DNA of 64,000 bases from Planctomycetota bacterium (GTDB lineage Bacteria; Planctomycetota; Phycisphaerae; Sedimentisphaerales; Anaerobacaceae). The position numbers and the translations under genes were made by a program. The notes under the pieces are model-generated. The model worked only from the letters and a program-made list of their open reading frames with translations. It ran no database searches and was not told where the DNA came from. Shown piece by piece: positions 8,956-17,626 of the stretch (position 1 is the first letter of the stretch; the number at the start of each line of letters is the position of its first letter). Location: positions 1 to 64,000 of the forward strand of contig VRUK01000005.1 in assembly GCA_019456195.1 (NCBI GenBank), in the 5' to 3' direction.

Positions 8956-9009
8956 ATGAAGCAGATAAACCGTAAAAATACCGGTAATTGGTGGTGGCCT
9001 GAAGGATAA
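8956..9009 (+). CDS. trpL: Tryptophan operon leader peptide
   Basis: A 17-codon reading frame, MKQINRKNTGNWWWPEG, with three consecutive Trp codons at positions 12-14. It lies directly after the promoter and before the attenuator and trpE. Translation speed across the Trp codons would report charged tRNA-Trp. No ribosome-binding site is visible and the expected transcript starts only a few bases upstream, so it may be translated from a nearly leaderless message. The Trp run, position and RNA folding agree with the classical leader; family assignment is by function, not sequence similarity. Confidence 0.85.
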   Translation: MKQINRKNTGNWWWPEG

Positions 9010-9076
9010 AATCCAACAGGCGAGCGGTAATTTGCTGTAAAAAATTAGAATAATGATCGTATAAAGCAGCCTGTTG
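8997..9076 (+). promoter_or_regulatory. trp attenuator: 1:2 and 2:3 (antiterminator) pairing segments
   Basis: Segment 1 GCCTG (8997-9001) can pair with CAGGC (9017-9021), just beyond the leader stop. The overlapping segment 2 CAACAGGC (9014-9021) is perfectly complementary over 8 bases to segment 3 GCCTGTTG (9069-9076), which includes part of the terminator's left arm. Segment 1 covers the last base of Trp codon 14 and the next codons, so a ribosome stalled on the Trp codons would mask it and favour the 2:3 antiterminator. This is the logic of enteric trp attenuation. Confidence 0.8.
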
Positions 9077-9098
9077 AAAAACGCAGACTGCTTTTTTT
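9063..9098 (+). terminator. trp attenuator terminator (3:4 hairpin)
   Basis: AAAGCAG (9063-9069) pairs with CTGCTTT (9088-9094). After one C/A mismatch the stem can extend by a short CTG/CAG-type pairing, and seven T's follow at 9092-9098. It sits 53 bases before trpE and shares bases with the antiterminator, so the two folds are mutually exclusive. Confidence 0.82.
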
Positions 9099-9150
9099 GT
9101 TTGTATTTTTGGCAATTTGGCAATAGAAAGTACCGATAAAGGTTAAGCTT

Positions 9151-10743
9151 ATGGAAGATTACAGGCAAATAATAAACGAGGCCAGGCCGGGCCAAATCGT
9201 ACCAATCGTCAAAGAGATTGATATTGACGAGCCGGTGGATTTTTTCGCTAAGCTCAGTGACTACGGCAGGGCTGAAAACTGCTGCTTATTCGAAGCAACC
9301 GACTATTTGTCGGAAAATGCGATGAGCTTCGGAACCGCCAGGCCGGCACTTTACCTCGCCGGGACCGGTGCTGATTTTACCATTAAGGCTCTGACTATTA
9401 CCGGCGGGCGTATATTGGAATATCTGTACGCCAACAAAGAAAGGTTCGATTTTTGCGAGTCGGTCGAATTCAGCCCGGAGGCAATTGTCGGGCGAATCAA
9501 ACAAATCGACGAAGTAGTCGATGAGCAGACCCGTCTGACAAGCATAAATCAAATGGACGTACTGCGGGCGGTTGCGTTTGCTTTTAGCCTGGCCGTCAAG
9601 CCATTTAGAGTAACCTGCGGGCTGCTCGGGGCCTTGAGCTACGATTTTATAGACCAGTTTGAGAAACTCCCCCGCAGTGAAACAGACCTGTTGGGCAATC
9701 CTGATTACGAGCTTTACTTCGCCGACAATATCTTCCTGATGGACCACGAACACAGCAAAGGTTATGTGATTGTCAATTGTATCATAACCAACGGCGACCG
9801 CGAGGCAACAATCGCCGAAGCGAAGGAGTGTTTCGATTACTATTTCAATATCGCAGCAACACAAACTCCAAAGCCGCAAAACTTTAAGGGCTCTCTTGAA
9901 CCAGCTTCAACCGATACAAACCAGGATGAGTATGAGACAATGGTGCGCCAAGCCAAAAAGCACATCATCGATGGCGATATTTTTCAGGTGGTTTTGAGCA
10001 GGACAATAACCGAGCCTTGTCCGGATGAGCCGCTGGATGTTTATAAAAGGCTCAGGGCGTTGAATCCTTCGCCATATATGTTTTATCTGAACACGCCTAA
10101 TACGATACTAATGGGTTCGAGCCCGGAGTTGAATCTGCGTGTAAGCGGGACAGAAAAGGCAAATGTTGAAATCAGGCCGATAGCCGGCACAAAACCCAGA
10201 GGCAAAGTCGGCAATAAAATCGACGCCGATACCGATTTCAGATATGAGGCCGAACTTAAGCTCGACCGTAAGGAATTGGCCGAGCATATAATGCTGGTCG
10301 ATTTGGCCAGGAACGATATCGCGCGTGTGGCCGAGCCGGGCAGCCGGGTTGTTACTGAGTTGCTCACGGTTGAAAAATACGCTTCCGTCCAGCATTTGGT
10401 TAGTAATGTCAAGGGCATACTCTCGGATGAGCTTGATGCACTGAGTGCATACTTGGCCACGATGAATATGGGCACGCTCACCGGAGCGCCGAAGATTGAG
10501 GCAATGAAGATAATTCGCCAGTTGGAAAAAACCAAACGAGGCTATTACGGCGGCGCTGTCTGCTACCTAACGGTCGATGGCCAGTTCGACAGTTGTATAA
10601 CTATAAGAAGCCTCCAGGTAAGGGACCATACCGCCTATATCCGGGTCGGAGCCGGCATCGTGCACGACAGCGTCCCAAAAACCGAATTTGAAGAAACCCA
10701 ACATAAAGCAAACTCCTGTCTGCGAGCGATTCGCGAACAGTAG
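9151..10743 (+). CDS. trpE: Anthranilate synthase component I
   Basis: Makes anthranilate from chorismate with ammonia supplied by TrpG. 530 residues. Seen: the chorismate-binding core DGDIFQVVLSRTI near residue 275, IRPIAGTKPRGK near 345, DRKELAEHIMLVDLARND near 370, and GTLTGAPKIEAMKII near 440. The N-terminal Trp feedback region carries NCCLFEATD near residue 45, where many TrpE have L-L-E-S, so feedback sensitivity cannot be assumed. First structural gene of the operon, controlled by the upstream attenuator; trpG follows after 24 bases. Confidence 0.95.
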   Translation: MEDYRQIINEARPGQIVPIVKEIDIDEPVDFFAKLSDYGRAENCCLFEATDYLSENAMSFGTARPALYLAGTGADFTIKALTITGGRILEYLYANKERFDFCESVEFSPEAIVGRIKQIDEVVDEQTRLTSINQMDVLRAVAFAFSLAVKPFRVTCGLLGALSYDFIDQFEKLPRSETDLLGNPDYELYFADNIFLMDHEHSKGYVIVNCIITNGDREATIAEAKECFDYYFNIAATQTPKPQNFKGSLEPASTDTNQDEYETMVRQAKKHIIDGDIFQVVLSRTITEPCPDEPLDVYKRLRALNPSPYMFYLNTPNTILMGSSPELNLRVSGTEKANVEIRPIAGTKPRGKVGNKIDADTDFRYEAELKLDRKELAEHIMLVDLARNDIARVAEPGSRVVTELLTVEKYASVQHLVSNVKGILSDELDALSAYLATMNMGTLTGAPKIEAMKIIRQLEKTKRGYYGGAVCYLTVDGQFDSCITIRSLQVRDHTAYIRVGAGIVHDSVPKTEFEETQHKANSCLRAIREQ

Positions 10744-10767
10744 AAAAACAAAAGTAGGAAAAATCCT

Positions 10768-11373
10768 ATGGAAGATAGAAACAGAAAAGTGTTGTTCATC
10801 GACAATTTCGATTCGTTTACATACAATCTCGTCGATGATTTTTGCAAACGCAACTGTCTGGCCAAGGTCTATCGGGCCGACACTGCACTTGAAAAACTAA
10901 AAGTATTAGCCGACGAATTTGAGCCTGACCTGCTTGTAATTTCACCCGGGCCGGGCACGCCGGACTCCGCGGGTGTTTCCCTGCAAGCAGCAGGTTACTT
11001 CAAAGACAAACTCCCGATATTTGGCGTGTGCTTGGGCCATCAGGTAATCGTGCAGTATTTTGGTGGAAAAATCGGCCATGCGCCGAAGCCCATGCACGGA
11101 AAGCCTTCGAGAATAACCCACAATGAAAAGGATGTATTCGCCGGAGTTGAAAATCCTCTGCAGGCCGGAAGGTATCATAGTCTTGTTGCAGTGGAAGTGC
11201 CGGAATGTTTAGAGAAAACCGCTGAATTCGAAGGCATTGTCATGGGAGTGCGTCATAAGGAGCTTCCAATATTCGGCGTGCAGTTTCATCCGGAGAGTAT
11301 TTTGACTCCCGCAGGCGGCAAGATTATCGAAAACATTTTATCTATCGCTGAAAATGTAACAGCTAACAAATAA
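10768..11373 (+). CDS. trpG: Anthranilate synthase component II (glutamine amidotransferase)
   Basis: Class I glutaminase that supplies ammonia to TrpE. 201 residues, normal for a free-standing TrpG. Seen: LFIDNFDSFTYNLVD at the start, SPGPGTPDSAG, the nucleophile elbow FGVCLGHQVI (Cys), and the C-terminal FGVQFHPESI (His-Glu of the triad). Between trpE and trpD with gaps of 24 bases on each side. It could also serve a PabB, but the context points to TrpE. Confidence 0.94.
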   Translation: MEDRNRKVLFIDNFDSFTYNLVDDFCKRNCLAKVYRADTALEKLKVLADEFEPDLLVISPGPGTPDSAGVSLQAAGYFKDKLPIFGVCLGHQVIVQYFGGKIGHAPKPMHGKPSRITHNEKDVFAGVENPLQAGRYHSLVAVEVPECLEKTAEFEGIVMGVRHKELPIFGVQFHPESILTPAGGKIIENILSIAENVTANK

Positions 11374-11396
11374 TCCATAAAAAAAGGAACCTGATT

Positions 11397-12413
11397 ATGG
11401 CAGGAATAACAGAATACATAAAGACACTCCTCGAAGGTGAGGACTTGAGCTTCGAGCAGGCGACAGATTTGCTGGATGTTATTTTTGAAGGTGAAGTACC
11501 AGAAGCTCAAATTGCAGCTTTTCTTACAGCGATGCGGATCAAGGGTTTGAAAGCACCCGAAGTAGCGGGACTGGCCAAATCCCTGCGGAGCCACGCGCTT
11601 AAAGTCGCCCCCGGAATCGAGAACATGGTTGACGTTGTGGGTACAGGCGGCGCCGCGATAAAGACCTTCAATGTGTCAACGGCCGCCGCCTTAGTGGCGG
11701 CAGGTGCCGGCGTTTATGTAGCCAAGCATGGCAATCGCGCGATCACCAGCAAATGCGGTTCGGCCGATGTCCTCACCGAGCTTGGTGTAAAAATAGACCC
11801 CGGCCCCGAACTTGTGGCCGAGTGTATAAGGCAGGCTCATATCGGATTTATGTTTGCGCCGATGTTCCATCCGGCAATGAAATATGTTCAACCTATCCGC
11901 AAGAGTCTCGGCTTTCGAACGGTCTTCAATATTTTAGGACCTCTGGCCAATCCTGCTGACGTCCCGGCCTTGGTTTTAGGGGTAGCTGAGGAGGCACTAA
12001 TGGAGATGATGGCTCAAGCCCTCAAAATGCTGGGCACCCGATATGCTATGGTCGTTCACAGCGATGGATTGGACGAAATTAGCACACTATCTACAACAAA
12101 AATACTCGAACTAAAAGATGACCAAATTACAAACAAGGAGTTGAATCCGGAAGACTTAGGCATGAAGTTCGCTGATATAGCGGACTTAACAGTTACCGAC
12201 CCCAAAACAAGTGCTAAAGTCTTAAGAGAAATACTGAGCGGAAAAGAAACCGGGCCTCGCAAAGATATTGTTATTCTAAACGCCGCTGCGGCGATAATCG
12301 CCGCAGGCATGGCTGATGATTTCACTTCGGCAATCAAGATAGCAGCCGCATCGATCAGCGAAGGCAAAGCGTATGCTTCCCTGGAAAAATTAATCGAGGT
12401 CTCAAATAAATAA
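11397..12413 (+). CDS. trpD: Anthranilate phosphoribosyltransferase
   Basis: Transfers phosphoribose from PRPP to anthranilate. 338 residues, family-typical. Seen: VVGTGGAAIKTFNVSTAAA near residue 80 (PRPP-binding G-T-G-G and the following K-T-F-N-x-S), HGNRAITSKCGSADVLTELG, and the C-terminal GLDEISTLSTTKILEL. Directly follows trpG; ATG at 11397 has AAAAGGAA a few bases upstream. The next gene is trpF, so trpC, often found between them, is missing here. Confidence 0.95.
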   Translation: MAGITEYIKTLLEGEDLSFEQATDLLDVIFEGEVPEAQIAAFLTAMRIKGLKAPEVAGLAKSLRSHALKVAPGIENMVDVVGTGGAAIKTFNVSTAAALVAAGAGVYVAKHGNRAITSKCGSADVLTELGVKIDPGPELVAECIRQAHIGFMFAPMFHPAMKYVQPIRKSLGFRTVFNILGPLANPADVPALVLGVAEEALMEMMAQALKMLGTRYAMVVHSDGLDEISTLSTTKILELKDDQITNKELNPEDLGMKFADIADLTVTDPKTSAKVLREILSGKETGPRKDIVILNAAAAIIAAGMADDFTSAIKIAAASISEGKAYASLEKLIEVSNK

Positions 12414-12444
12414 TGATTCCTGAGACGGCCTGAGAGCAACAAAT

Positions 12445-13068
12445 ATGTTGATACTTAAAGTCAAAATTTGCGGCATTACCAACTACCATGACGCTGTAGC
12501 GGCAATGGACATGGGCGCGGATTTATTAGGCTTTAATTTTTATCCGGAAAGCCCGAGATTTATAACGCCGGAAAAAGCCGCCGATATTATAAACAAACTG
12601 CCGGGCTTTATAGATACCGCCGGTGTGTTTGTAAACGCAACGACCGAACAAATCAACGAGGCTGAAAACACATGCCACTTGAACTGGATTCAATTGCACG
12701 GCGACGAAGACCCGAAATTCTGCCATTCGTTTCAATCTCATAATGTAAAAACAATGAAAGCGATACGCGTAAAAACACAAACAGACATCAAACAAGCGGA
12801 GAGCTTTTTTACCGATGCTATTCTATTGGATGCTTTCGACCCGCAGAAATATGGCGGTACAGGATTGACTTTCGACTGGAATATAATTGGGCATATCGGC
12901 AAGCGTGTTTTCCTGGCCGGCGGGATAAATCCCGACAATGCGGCACAGGCGGCTAAATTAGGAGTTTATGGAATTGATGTTTGCAGCGGCATTGAAGCCG
13001 AACCGGGCAAAAAAGACCATAAGAAAATGAAAAGACTGTTCGAAAATATACAACATCTTATTGGATAA
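12445..13068 (+). CDS. trpF: Phosphoribosylanthranilate isomerase
   Basis: Isomerises phosphoribosylanthranilate to CdRP. 207 residues, a single (beta/alpha)8 barrel with no TrpC fusion. Seen: VKICGITNYHDA at the N-terminus with the catalytic Cys, NWIQLHGDED near residue 75, the catalytic Asp in ILLDAFDPQKYGGTG near residue 125, and phosphate-binding FLAGGINPDNA near residue 150. Lies between trpD and trpB; the product would need indole-glycerol-phosphate synthase, encoded elsewhere if present. Confidence 0.94.
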   Translation: MLILKVKICGITNYHDAVAAMDMGADLLGFNFYPESPRFITPEKAADIINKLPGFIDTAGVFVNATTEQINEAENTCHLNWIQLHGDEDPKFCHSFQSHNVKTMKAIRVKTQTDIKQAESFFTDAILLDAFDPQKYGGTGLTFDWNIIGHIGKRVFLAGGINPDNAAQAAKLGVYGIDVCSGIEAEPGKKDHKKMKRLFENIQHLIG

Positions 13069-13091
13069 ATACGAAACACAAGGAATAAAAT

Positions 13092-14270
13092 ATGAAATAC
13101 AAAGGCAGATTCGGAGATTACGGTGGTTTTTATGTGCCGGAGGTTTTGATACCGGTTTTGGAAGAATTAGAAGAGGCTTTTTATCGTTTCTATGAAGACC
13201 GGCAGTTTACCGCTGAGCTGTCGGAGCTTTCTAAAGATTATTCCGGCAGACCCAGCCCTCTTTACCACGCTAAAAGATTCAGCGAGTATGTCGGTTTCAA
13301 AGTCTATATAAAACGTGAGGACCTTCTGCACGGTGGCGCACACAAAGTCAACAACACGCTCGGGCAGGGCCTTTTAGCCAAATATATGGGCAAGACCAAA
13401 CTGATTGCCGAGACCGGCGCCGGCCAGCACGGCCTGGCTACCGCAATGATTGGGGCCTTGTTCGGGATGGAAACGAAAATCTTTATGGGCGTTATAGATA
13501 TCGAGCGGCAGAGCGTCAACGTCCACAAGATGAAACTCTGCGGCGCAGAAGTCATCGGAGTCAAAGGCGGTACAGGAACATTAAAGGATGCCATCAATGA
13601 CGCCCTTCGCTACTGGACGGCTCACGTTACCGATACGTTTTATCTTTTCGGCTCAGCCTGCGGCCCGCATCCGTACCCGACGATAGTAAAACATTTCCAA
13701 AGCTGTATCGGCAAAGAAGCCAGGCAGCAATGCCTCGATCAATTAGGCAGGCTGCCGGATATGGTTGTCGCCTGTGTGGGCGGAGGCAGTAACGCCATAG
13801 GTATCTTCTCGGGCTTTGTTGACGATAAAGATGTCAGACTCATTGGCGTTGAAGCAGGCGGCAGAAGTGTAAGCGCCGGCAGACACGCCGCGACACTTGT
13901 CGCCGGCAAAGTTGGCATCTTGCATGGTGCCAAGGCATATCTATTGCAGGATGAAGAAGGCCAGATTCATGATACAGAATCAGTAAGCGCCGGACTGGAT
14001 TATCCTTCGGTAGGACCGGAGCATTGTTTATTAAAAGATACGAACAGGGCCCAATACGTAGCGGCCGAAGATGACAAAGTGCTCGACGCATTCGGAATAC
14101 TGACTAAAAGCGAAGGCATTCTACCCGCCCTCGAAAGTTCGCATGCCTTGGCGTACCTTATCAGCCAAAAGGGCAAGCTGGACCCTGAGACAATAGCGGT
14201 AGTGAACCTTTCCGGCCGGGGTGACAAAGATGTCTCGATTGTAGAAAAACGCCGCCCCCTGAAAAATTGA
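13092..14270 (+). CDS. trpB: Tryptophan synthase beta subunit
   Basis: PLP enzyme joining indole to serine in the alpha2-beta2 complex with TrpA. 392 residues, TrpB1-type length. Seen: [14 protein letters not shown] start [14 protein letters not shown], the PLP lysine motif [18 protein letters not shown] near residue 80, [12 protein letters not shown] near 105, the phosphate-binding [11 protein letters not shown] near 230, and [14 protein letters not shown] near 345. The more usual H-T-G-A-H-K reads H-G-G-A-H-K. Followed after 37 bases by trpA. Confidence 0.95.
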   Translation: MKYKGRFGDYGGFYVPEVLIPVLEELEEAFYRFYEDRQFTAELSELSKDYSGRPSPLYHAKRFSEYVGFKVYIKREDLLHGGAHKVNNTLGQGLLAKYMGKTKLIAETGAGQHGLATAMIGALFGMETKIFMGVIDIERQSVNVHKMKLCGAEVIGVKGGTGTLKDAINDALRYWTAHVTDTFYLFGSACGPHPYPTIVKHFQSCIGKEARQQCLDQLGRLPDMVVACVGGGSNAIGIFSGFVDDKDVRLIGVEAGGRSVSAGRHAATLVAGKVGILHGAKAYLLQDEEGQIHDTESVSAGLDYPSVGPEHCLLKDTNRAQYVAAEDDKVLDAFGILTKSEGILPALESSHALAYLISQKGKLDPETIAVVNLSGRGDKDVSIVEKRRPLKN

Positions 14271-14307
14271 CCATTGACAGTGTTAGTTAGTGTTAAGGAT
14301 TTTATTG

Positions 14308-15105
14308 ATGAAGACATACAAGCAGGTTTTCTCGGAACTAAAAGAACAAAACAGAACGGCCCTGATACCGTTTTTCGTAATAGGCGACCCTGATTTTGAT
14401 ACGAGTCTTGACATCGTTAAAACAGCCATTGACGCAGGCGCTGATGTTCTTGAGTTGGGAATCCCCTTTTCCGATCCGATTGCAGATGGGCCGACAATTC
14501 AAAAAGCCGACATCCGCGCGATGAAAAGCGGGATAAACATGAAAAAGGCTCTCGAGTTTATCCGAAAGGTCAAGGATTACAAAGATGTCCCGATCGGACT
14601 GCTCATGTATTACAACTTGGTTTATCAGTACGGCACAGAAAAATTCTTCAGCGATTTCCACAAGGCCGGTGTAAACAGCGTTCTGGTTGCTGATTTAAGC
14701 ATTGATGATGCAGATGAAATTGTTGCCCCCGCCAAGTCGGCAGGTCTTGACACAGTTTTTATGGTTACGCCCATTACCAAGCCTGAGAGAATGCAGCGGA
14801 TAGCTTCGATAACAACCGGCTTTATCTATACCGTTTCGGTCTTGGGTGTCACCGGCAGTAGAGATAAACTCTCTGGTACGGTCGATGGCCTGATCAGCAA
14901 ATTGAAAAAGCTAACAAACGTCCCGGTATGTGTAGGTTTTGGAATCAGCAAAGCAGAACATGCGGCAGCCGTTGCTCAGCAAGGGGCCGACGGGGTGATA
15001 ATCGGCTCAAAAATCGTTGGACTGATAGAAAATAATCTCAACGACAAAGAGAAAATGCTTACTGATATTTCAACTTTCTTAATTGAAGTTAAAAACGCAA
15101 TTTAG
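14308..15105 (+). CDS. trpA: Tryptophan synthase alpha subunit
   Basis: Cleaves indole-3-glycerol phosphate and channels indole to TrpB. 265 residues from ATG 14308, chosen because AAGGA lies 8 bases upstream; an earlier in-frame start at 14290 has none. Seen: ALIPFFVIGDPDFDTS, the catalytic Glu in VLELGIPFSDPIADGPTIQ near residue 45 with the catalytic Asp following, and phosphate-site VGFGISKAEHA and GVIIGSKIV. Last gene of the operon; no clear terminator follows in the next 170 bases. Confidence 0.95.
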   Translation: MKTYKQVFSELKEQNRTALIPFFVIGDPDFDTSLDIVKTAIDAGADVLELGIPFSDPIADGPTIQKADIRAMKSGINMKKALEFIRKVKDYKDVPIGLLMYYNLVYQYGTEKFFSDFHKAGVNSVLVADLSIDDADEIVAPAKSAGLDTVFMVTPITKPERMQRIASITTGFIYTVSVLGVTGSRDKLSGTVDGLISKLKKLTNVPVCVGFGISKAEHAAAVAQQGADGVIIGSKIVGLIENNLNDKEKMLTDISTFLIEVKNAI

Positions 15106-15276
15106 AGCCTCTCCGTTGGTTTGAGCTTATCTCTCATATCTTTATCTTTCACATTTATAGTGTGATACCTTATGACACATACCCGTAAGGTCTCCGGCAT
15201 CTTAAAAAATGAACTTTTTATAGATTATCGCAATAAAAGGTTTTGCATCTGCGTCTATACATAACGGACACGAATG

Positions 15277-15318
15277 GATCCGCAAAATACTAATTTCCGA
15301 GTGTGAATTAGTCGGATC
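15277..15318 (+). other. Two-tier inverted repeat upstream of a secreted-protein gene
   Basis: GATCCG (15277-15282) pairs with CGGATC (15313-15318), and inside it CTAATT (15290-15295) pairs with AATTAG (15306-15311) around a 10-base loop. It ends 32 bases before the ATG at 15351, so it could be an RNA hairpin in the 5' leader or an operator. Function unknown; chance in AT-rich sequence is possible. Confidence 0.35.
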
Positions 15319-15350
15319 GTAACCTTTAATCTGTTTTGGAGACTAATATT

Positions 15351-16034
15351 ATGAAAAAGTATCTAATTCCAACCATCGCTGTTCTATTGGTTCTGGTTGT
15401 GGCCTGGACAGCATTTGGGCAGGCGCAAGAGCGAGGCAGGCAACGTGGGAATATGTCTGAGGAACAAAGAGCCAGGATGCGTGAAAGATTTGCTAATATG
15501 TCTGAGGAAGAAAGAGCCCAGATGCGTCAAAGAGGCGGCCCCGGACGCGGCGGATTCACAAGCCCTGAAGACCAGGCGAAGGCCATTAAAGCGATTGAAA
15601 AGCAACTGGCCAAGCTCAAAGCAGCACAAATCTCGCGGCCTCAAGGCAGTTTTCGAGACCTTTCCGAAGATGATAGAGCAAAACTAAGAGAAAAGATGAT
15701 GAAAACCATGCAGAGCCGCCAACAAGCCCTTCAAACAATCATAGCACAAGTTGCTGCGCTGCAAGGCCGAAGGCAGCCCGTAGCCGGAGCCGGAGCCGGA
15801 CAATTTTTGATTATAAACACCAACGACCTGAGACCAATCCAGGCAGCAGCGAAGAAGGAAGAAGCCAAGGAGACAACCCAGCTCCTCGAAAGGCTCATTA
15901 CCAGAGGCAGCGGCCGAGGTTTCGGCGGTAGAGGCGGTAGAGGTCCGGGAGCAGGCCAAAGACCTCAAGGCACCCAGCGAGGCCCCAGAGCACCAAGACT
16001 CGAAGGCGGCGGAAGACAACAAAGAAATCGCTAA
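15351..16034 (+). CDS. Secreted Arg/Gln/Gly-rich protein, paralogue of the redoxin protein at 19380
   Basis: 227 residues from ATG 15351 (GGAG upstream). Residues 1-24 are a signal peptide (KKYLIPTIAVLLVLVVAW...AFGQ). Then come short MSEEQRARMRER and MSEEERAQMRQR repeats, a helical AIEKQLAKLKAAQ block near residue 85, LSEDDRAKLREKM, and a disordered C-terminus rich in GGRGGRGPGAGQRPQG. The helical part and upstream sequence match the gene at 19380-20462, which adds a redoxin domain. Likely periplasmic or surface protein binding something through its basic tail; no enzyme motif. Function not recognised. Confidence 0.7.
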   Translation: MKKYLIPTIAVLLVLVVAWTAFGQAQERGRQRGNMSEEQRARMRERFANMSEEERAQMRQRGGPGRGGFTSPEDQAKAIKAIEKQLAKLKAAQISRPQGSFRDLSEDDRAKLREKMMKTMQSRQQALQTIIAQVAALQGRRQPVAGAGAGQFLIINTNDLRPIQAAAKKEEAKETTQLLERLITRGSGRGFGGRGGRGPGAGQRPQGTQRGPRAPRLEGGGRQQRNR

Positions 16035-16064
16035 TTCCCAAACAACAAAGCGCTATTCAACGTT

Positions 16065-16092
16065 GGGGCAACCACACGTGGTTGCCCCTATG
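16065..16092 (+). terminator. GC-rich inverted repeat, possible terminator
   Basis: GGGGCAACCAC (16065-16075) and GTGGTTGCCCC (16078-16088) form a near-perfect palindrome 30 bases after the secreted-protein gene, followed by TATGTTT. The sequence resembles small dispersed palindromes found in many bacteria; there is no strong U-tract, so a terminator role is tentative. Confidence 0.45.
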
Positions 16093-16152
16093 TTTAGCCC
16101 CAATAATCAATAGTAAATAATCTTTAATCATTTAAAAGGGCCTGCCCCACCA

Positions 16153-16262
16153 ATGTCATTGCGAAGGAGCGAAGCGACTGCGGCAATCTCAATCTTTACA
16201 ATATGAAAAACGTTTATTTTCTTAGGAGCAAAGCGCGGCAATCTCCTTTCTTGTCATTGCGG
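16153..16262. repeat. Two degenerate copies of a TCATTGCGA...GGCAATCTC dispersed repeat
   Basis: Copy 1 (about 16155-16190) reads TCATTGCGAAGGAGCGAAGC then GACTGCGGCAATCTC. Copy 2 (about 16222-16262) has AGGAGCAAAGCGCGGCAATC and ends with TCATTGCGGGC. Repeats of this type, self-complementary around GCGAAGC, are widely scattered in bacterial genomes. They occupy the gap between the secreted gene and the next minus-strand gene. Confidence 0.6.
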
Positions 16263-16266
16263 GCTA

Positions 16267-16884
16267 CTACCGCCAAAACCTAATAAATTCTTTGCCATCT
16301 CTACTAAAGCTCTCATACTTAAGCTTATTCTGAATTGACCAATTCTTTAGTTGATCTTCAAACGAAAGCTCCTTATGGGCTTCTGGACGAAACGCAACAT
16401 TAAGAAGGACCGACGCATCAACTTCATGTGAGCCTTGGGTTGCAACATCTTCTGTAATGTCATCGAGAACACAATAGTGAGGACGAGTGGTTTTTCGTTT
16501 CGCGTACCATATATTTGTACAATCTTGGCACTCGAACATATCTCTTTCGTCTACAAGGTGGACAATGATATTGCGACTACCGCATTTCCTGCATCCTAGG
16601 GACTCTGCTGCACCTTTATTTAAGTTCTTAATGTGGCTTTCAACCTTTTCCCATAGTTTCGATTCAATGTCATGCTTTGCCAGCTCTACAAGGTATTGAA
16701 TCGCATCAAGTTCAAGAGCCAAGTTCAAATCAATCGCAGTAGGTAGGGTAGCTGAATAGCTATACCCATTAGCAGGCGAGTCATTCAAATACGCTTTCAC
16801 TTTGAAATCCCATGCCTGATTATAAATTCTAATCTCGTATTGAGAGCCTTCAAATTCAAACATTACAGTTTTTAGTAATCTCAT
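16267..16884 (-). CDS. Zinc-ribbon protein of unknown function
   Basis: 205 residues from ATG 16884, where GGGAGAG lies just upstream; a longer start at 16905 is less likely. The middle has CRKCGSRNIIV...FECQDC (two C-x2-C pairs about 20 residues apart), a zinc ribbon near residues 97-125. The rest is soluble and has no recognised motif. Lies with the next two minus-strand genes between two paralogous secreted-protein genes, in what looks like an accessory insert. Function unknown. Confidence 0.6.
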   Translation of the reverse strand: MRLLKTVMFEFEGSQYEIRIYNQAWDFKVKAYLNDSPANGYSYSATLPTAIDLNLALELDAIQYLVELAKHDIESKLWEKVESHIKNLNKGAAESLGCRKCGSRNIIVHLVDERDMFECQDCTNIWYAKRKTTRPHYCVLDDITEDVATQGSHEVDASVLLNVAFRPEAHKELSFEDQLKNWSIQNKLKYESFSRDGKEFIRFWR

Positions 16885-16948
16885 TGTACTCTCCCTGCCC
16901 AACACACTGAATCAGGGGCCGAGGTACGAGGTCCCTTGGATTCAGATG

Positions 16949-17350
16949 TTATGGATATTCACTTTCGACATCTTTCAATATAGAGGGTAATTCTCGCGAT
17001 TTAAAACCACTGAGAGAATTGCATTTGCCACAAACAAAAGGCAACTGTCCACTGGGAGTAGAGGCCATTCCAACTTCGCAGGAAGGGCAATAAACTGACT
17101 TTTCAAAACCTCCAGAGGGCTTGCGTTTAAACTTGACACCTCTGTATTCAACAAACTTAGTGCCGGGAATTTTAGCTTTAAGTTCTATGATCTCCTCTCT
17201 TGCACTCACTAGTTCTTTTTTAAGATCGCTATTTTCTTTCTCTACTTTAGTAAGCATATCCTTTACGAGAGCTATATGTTCCTTCAGGATGACACTTGAT
17301 CCATGCTCGTTAATTACTTTTTCGAGTAATGCTAAAGGATTTAAACTCAT
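16949..17350 (-). CDS. Small coiled-coil plus zinc-ribbon protein
   Basis: 133 residues. Residues about 25-60 form a probable coiled coil (KVEKENSDLKKELVSAREE). Residues 88-112 carry YCPSCEVGMAS...FVCGKCN, a treble-clef-like pair of C-x2-C motifs. Similar small coiled-coil/zinc proteins occur in accessory regions, but I do not recognise the family. It lies 64 bases before the previous minus-strand gene and may be transcribed with it. The 276 bases upstream (17351-17626) show no clear feature. Confidence 0.6.
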   Translation of the reverse strand: MSLNPLALLEKVINEHGSSVILKEHIALVKDMLTKVEKENSDLKKELVSAREEIIELKAKIPGTKFVEYRGVKFKRKPSGGFEKSVYCPSCEVGMASTPSGQLPFVCGKCNSLSGFKSRELPSILKDVESEYP

Positions 17351-17626
17351 TTTATTTGCACCTATAATATGATATTATGTGGTTTCACTGATAATACCGA
17401 ACATGCTACTTCAAAAACAAATATTGACAACAAAAATGTCGTAAAATACACTTTTCAATTCCGGGGCCACCATACTCAATTCCAGCCGATCTCTGCGTCC
17501 CAAAACTCCGCAGTAATTAAGCCCGCTCGCTGTCGTCTATCAAAACCTATCATTATCAAGCACAACTGATCGAAAAATGTGCCCCCTATAGGGCAGGCGC
17601 ACACCTGTAATTTCTCCATTTTTTTG

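Noticed and set aside
16153..16262. CRISPR array suspected from repeated GGCAATCTC
   Set aside because: Only two imperfect copies, no regular spacers and no cas genes.
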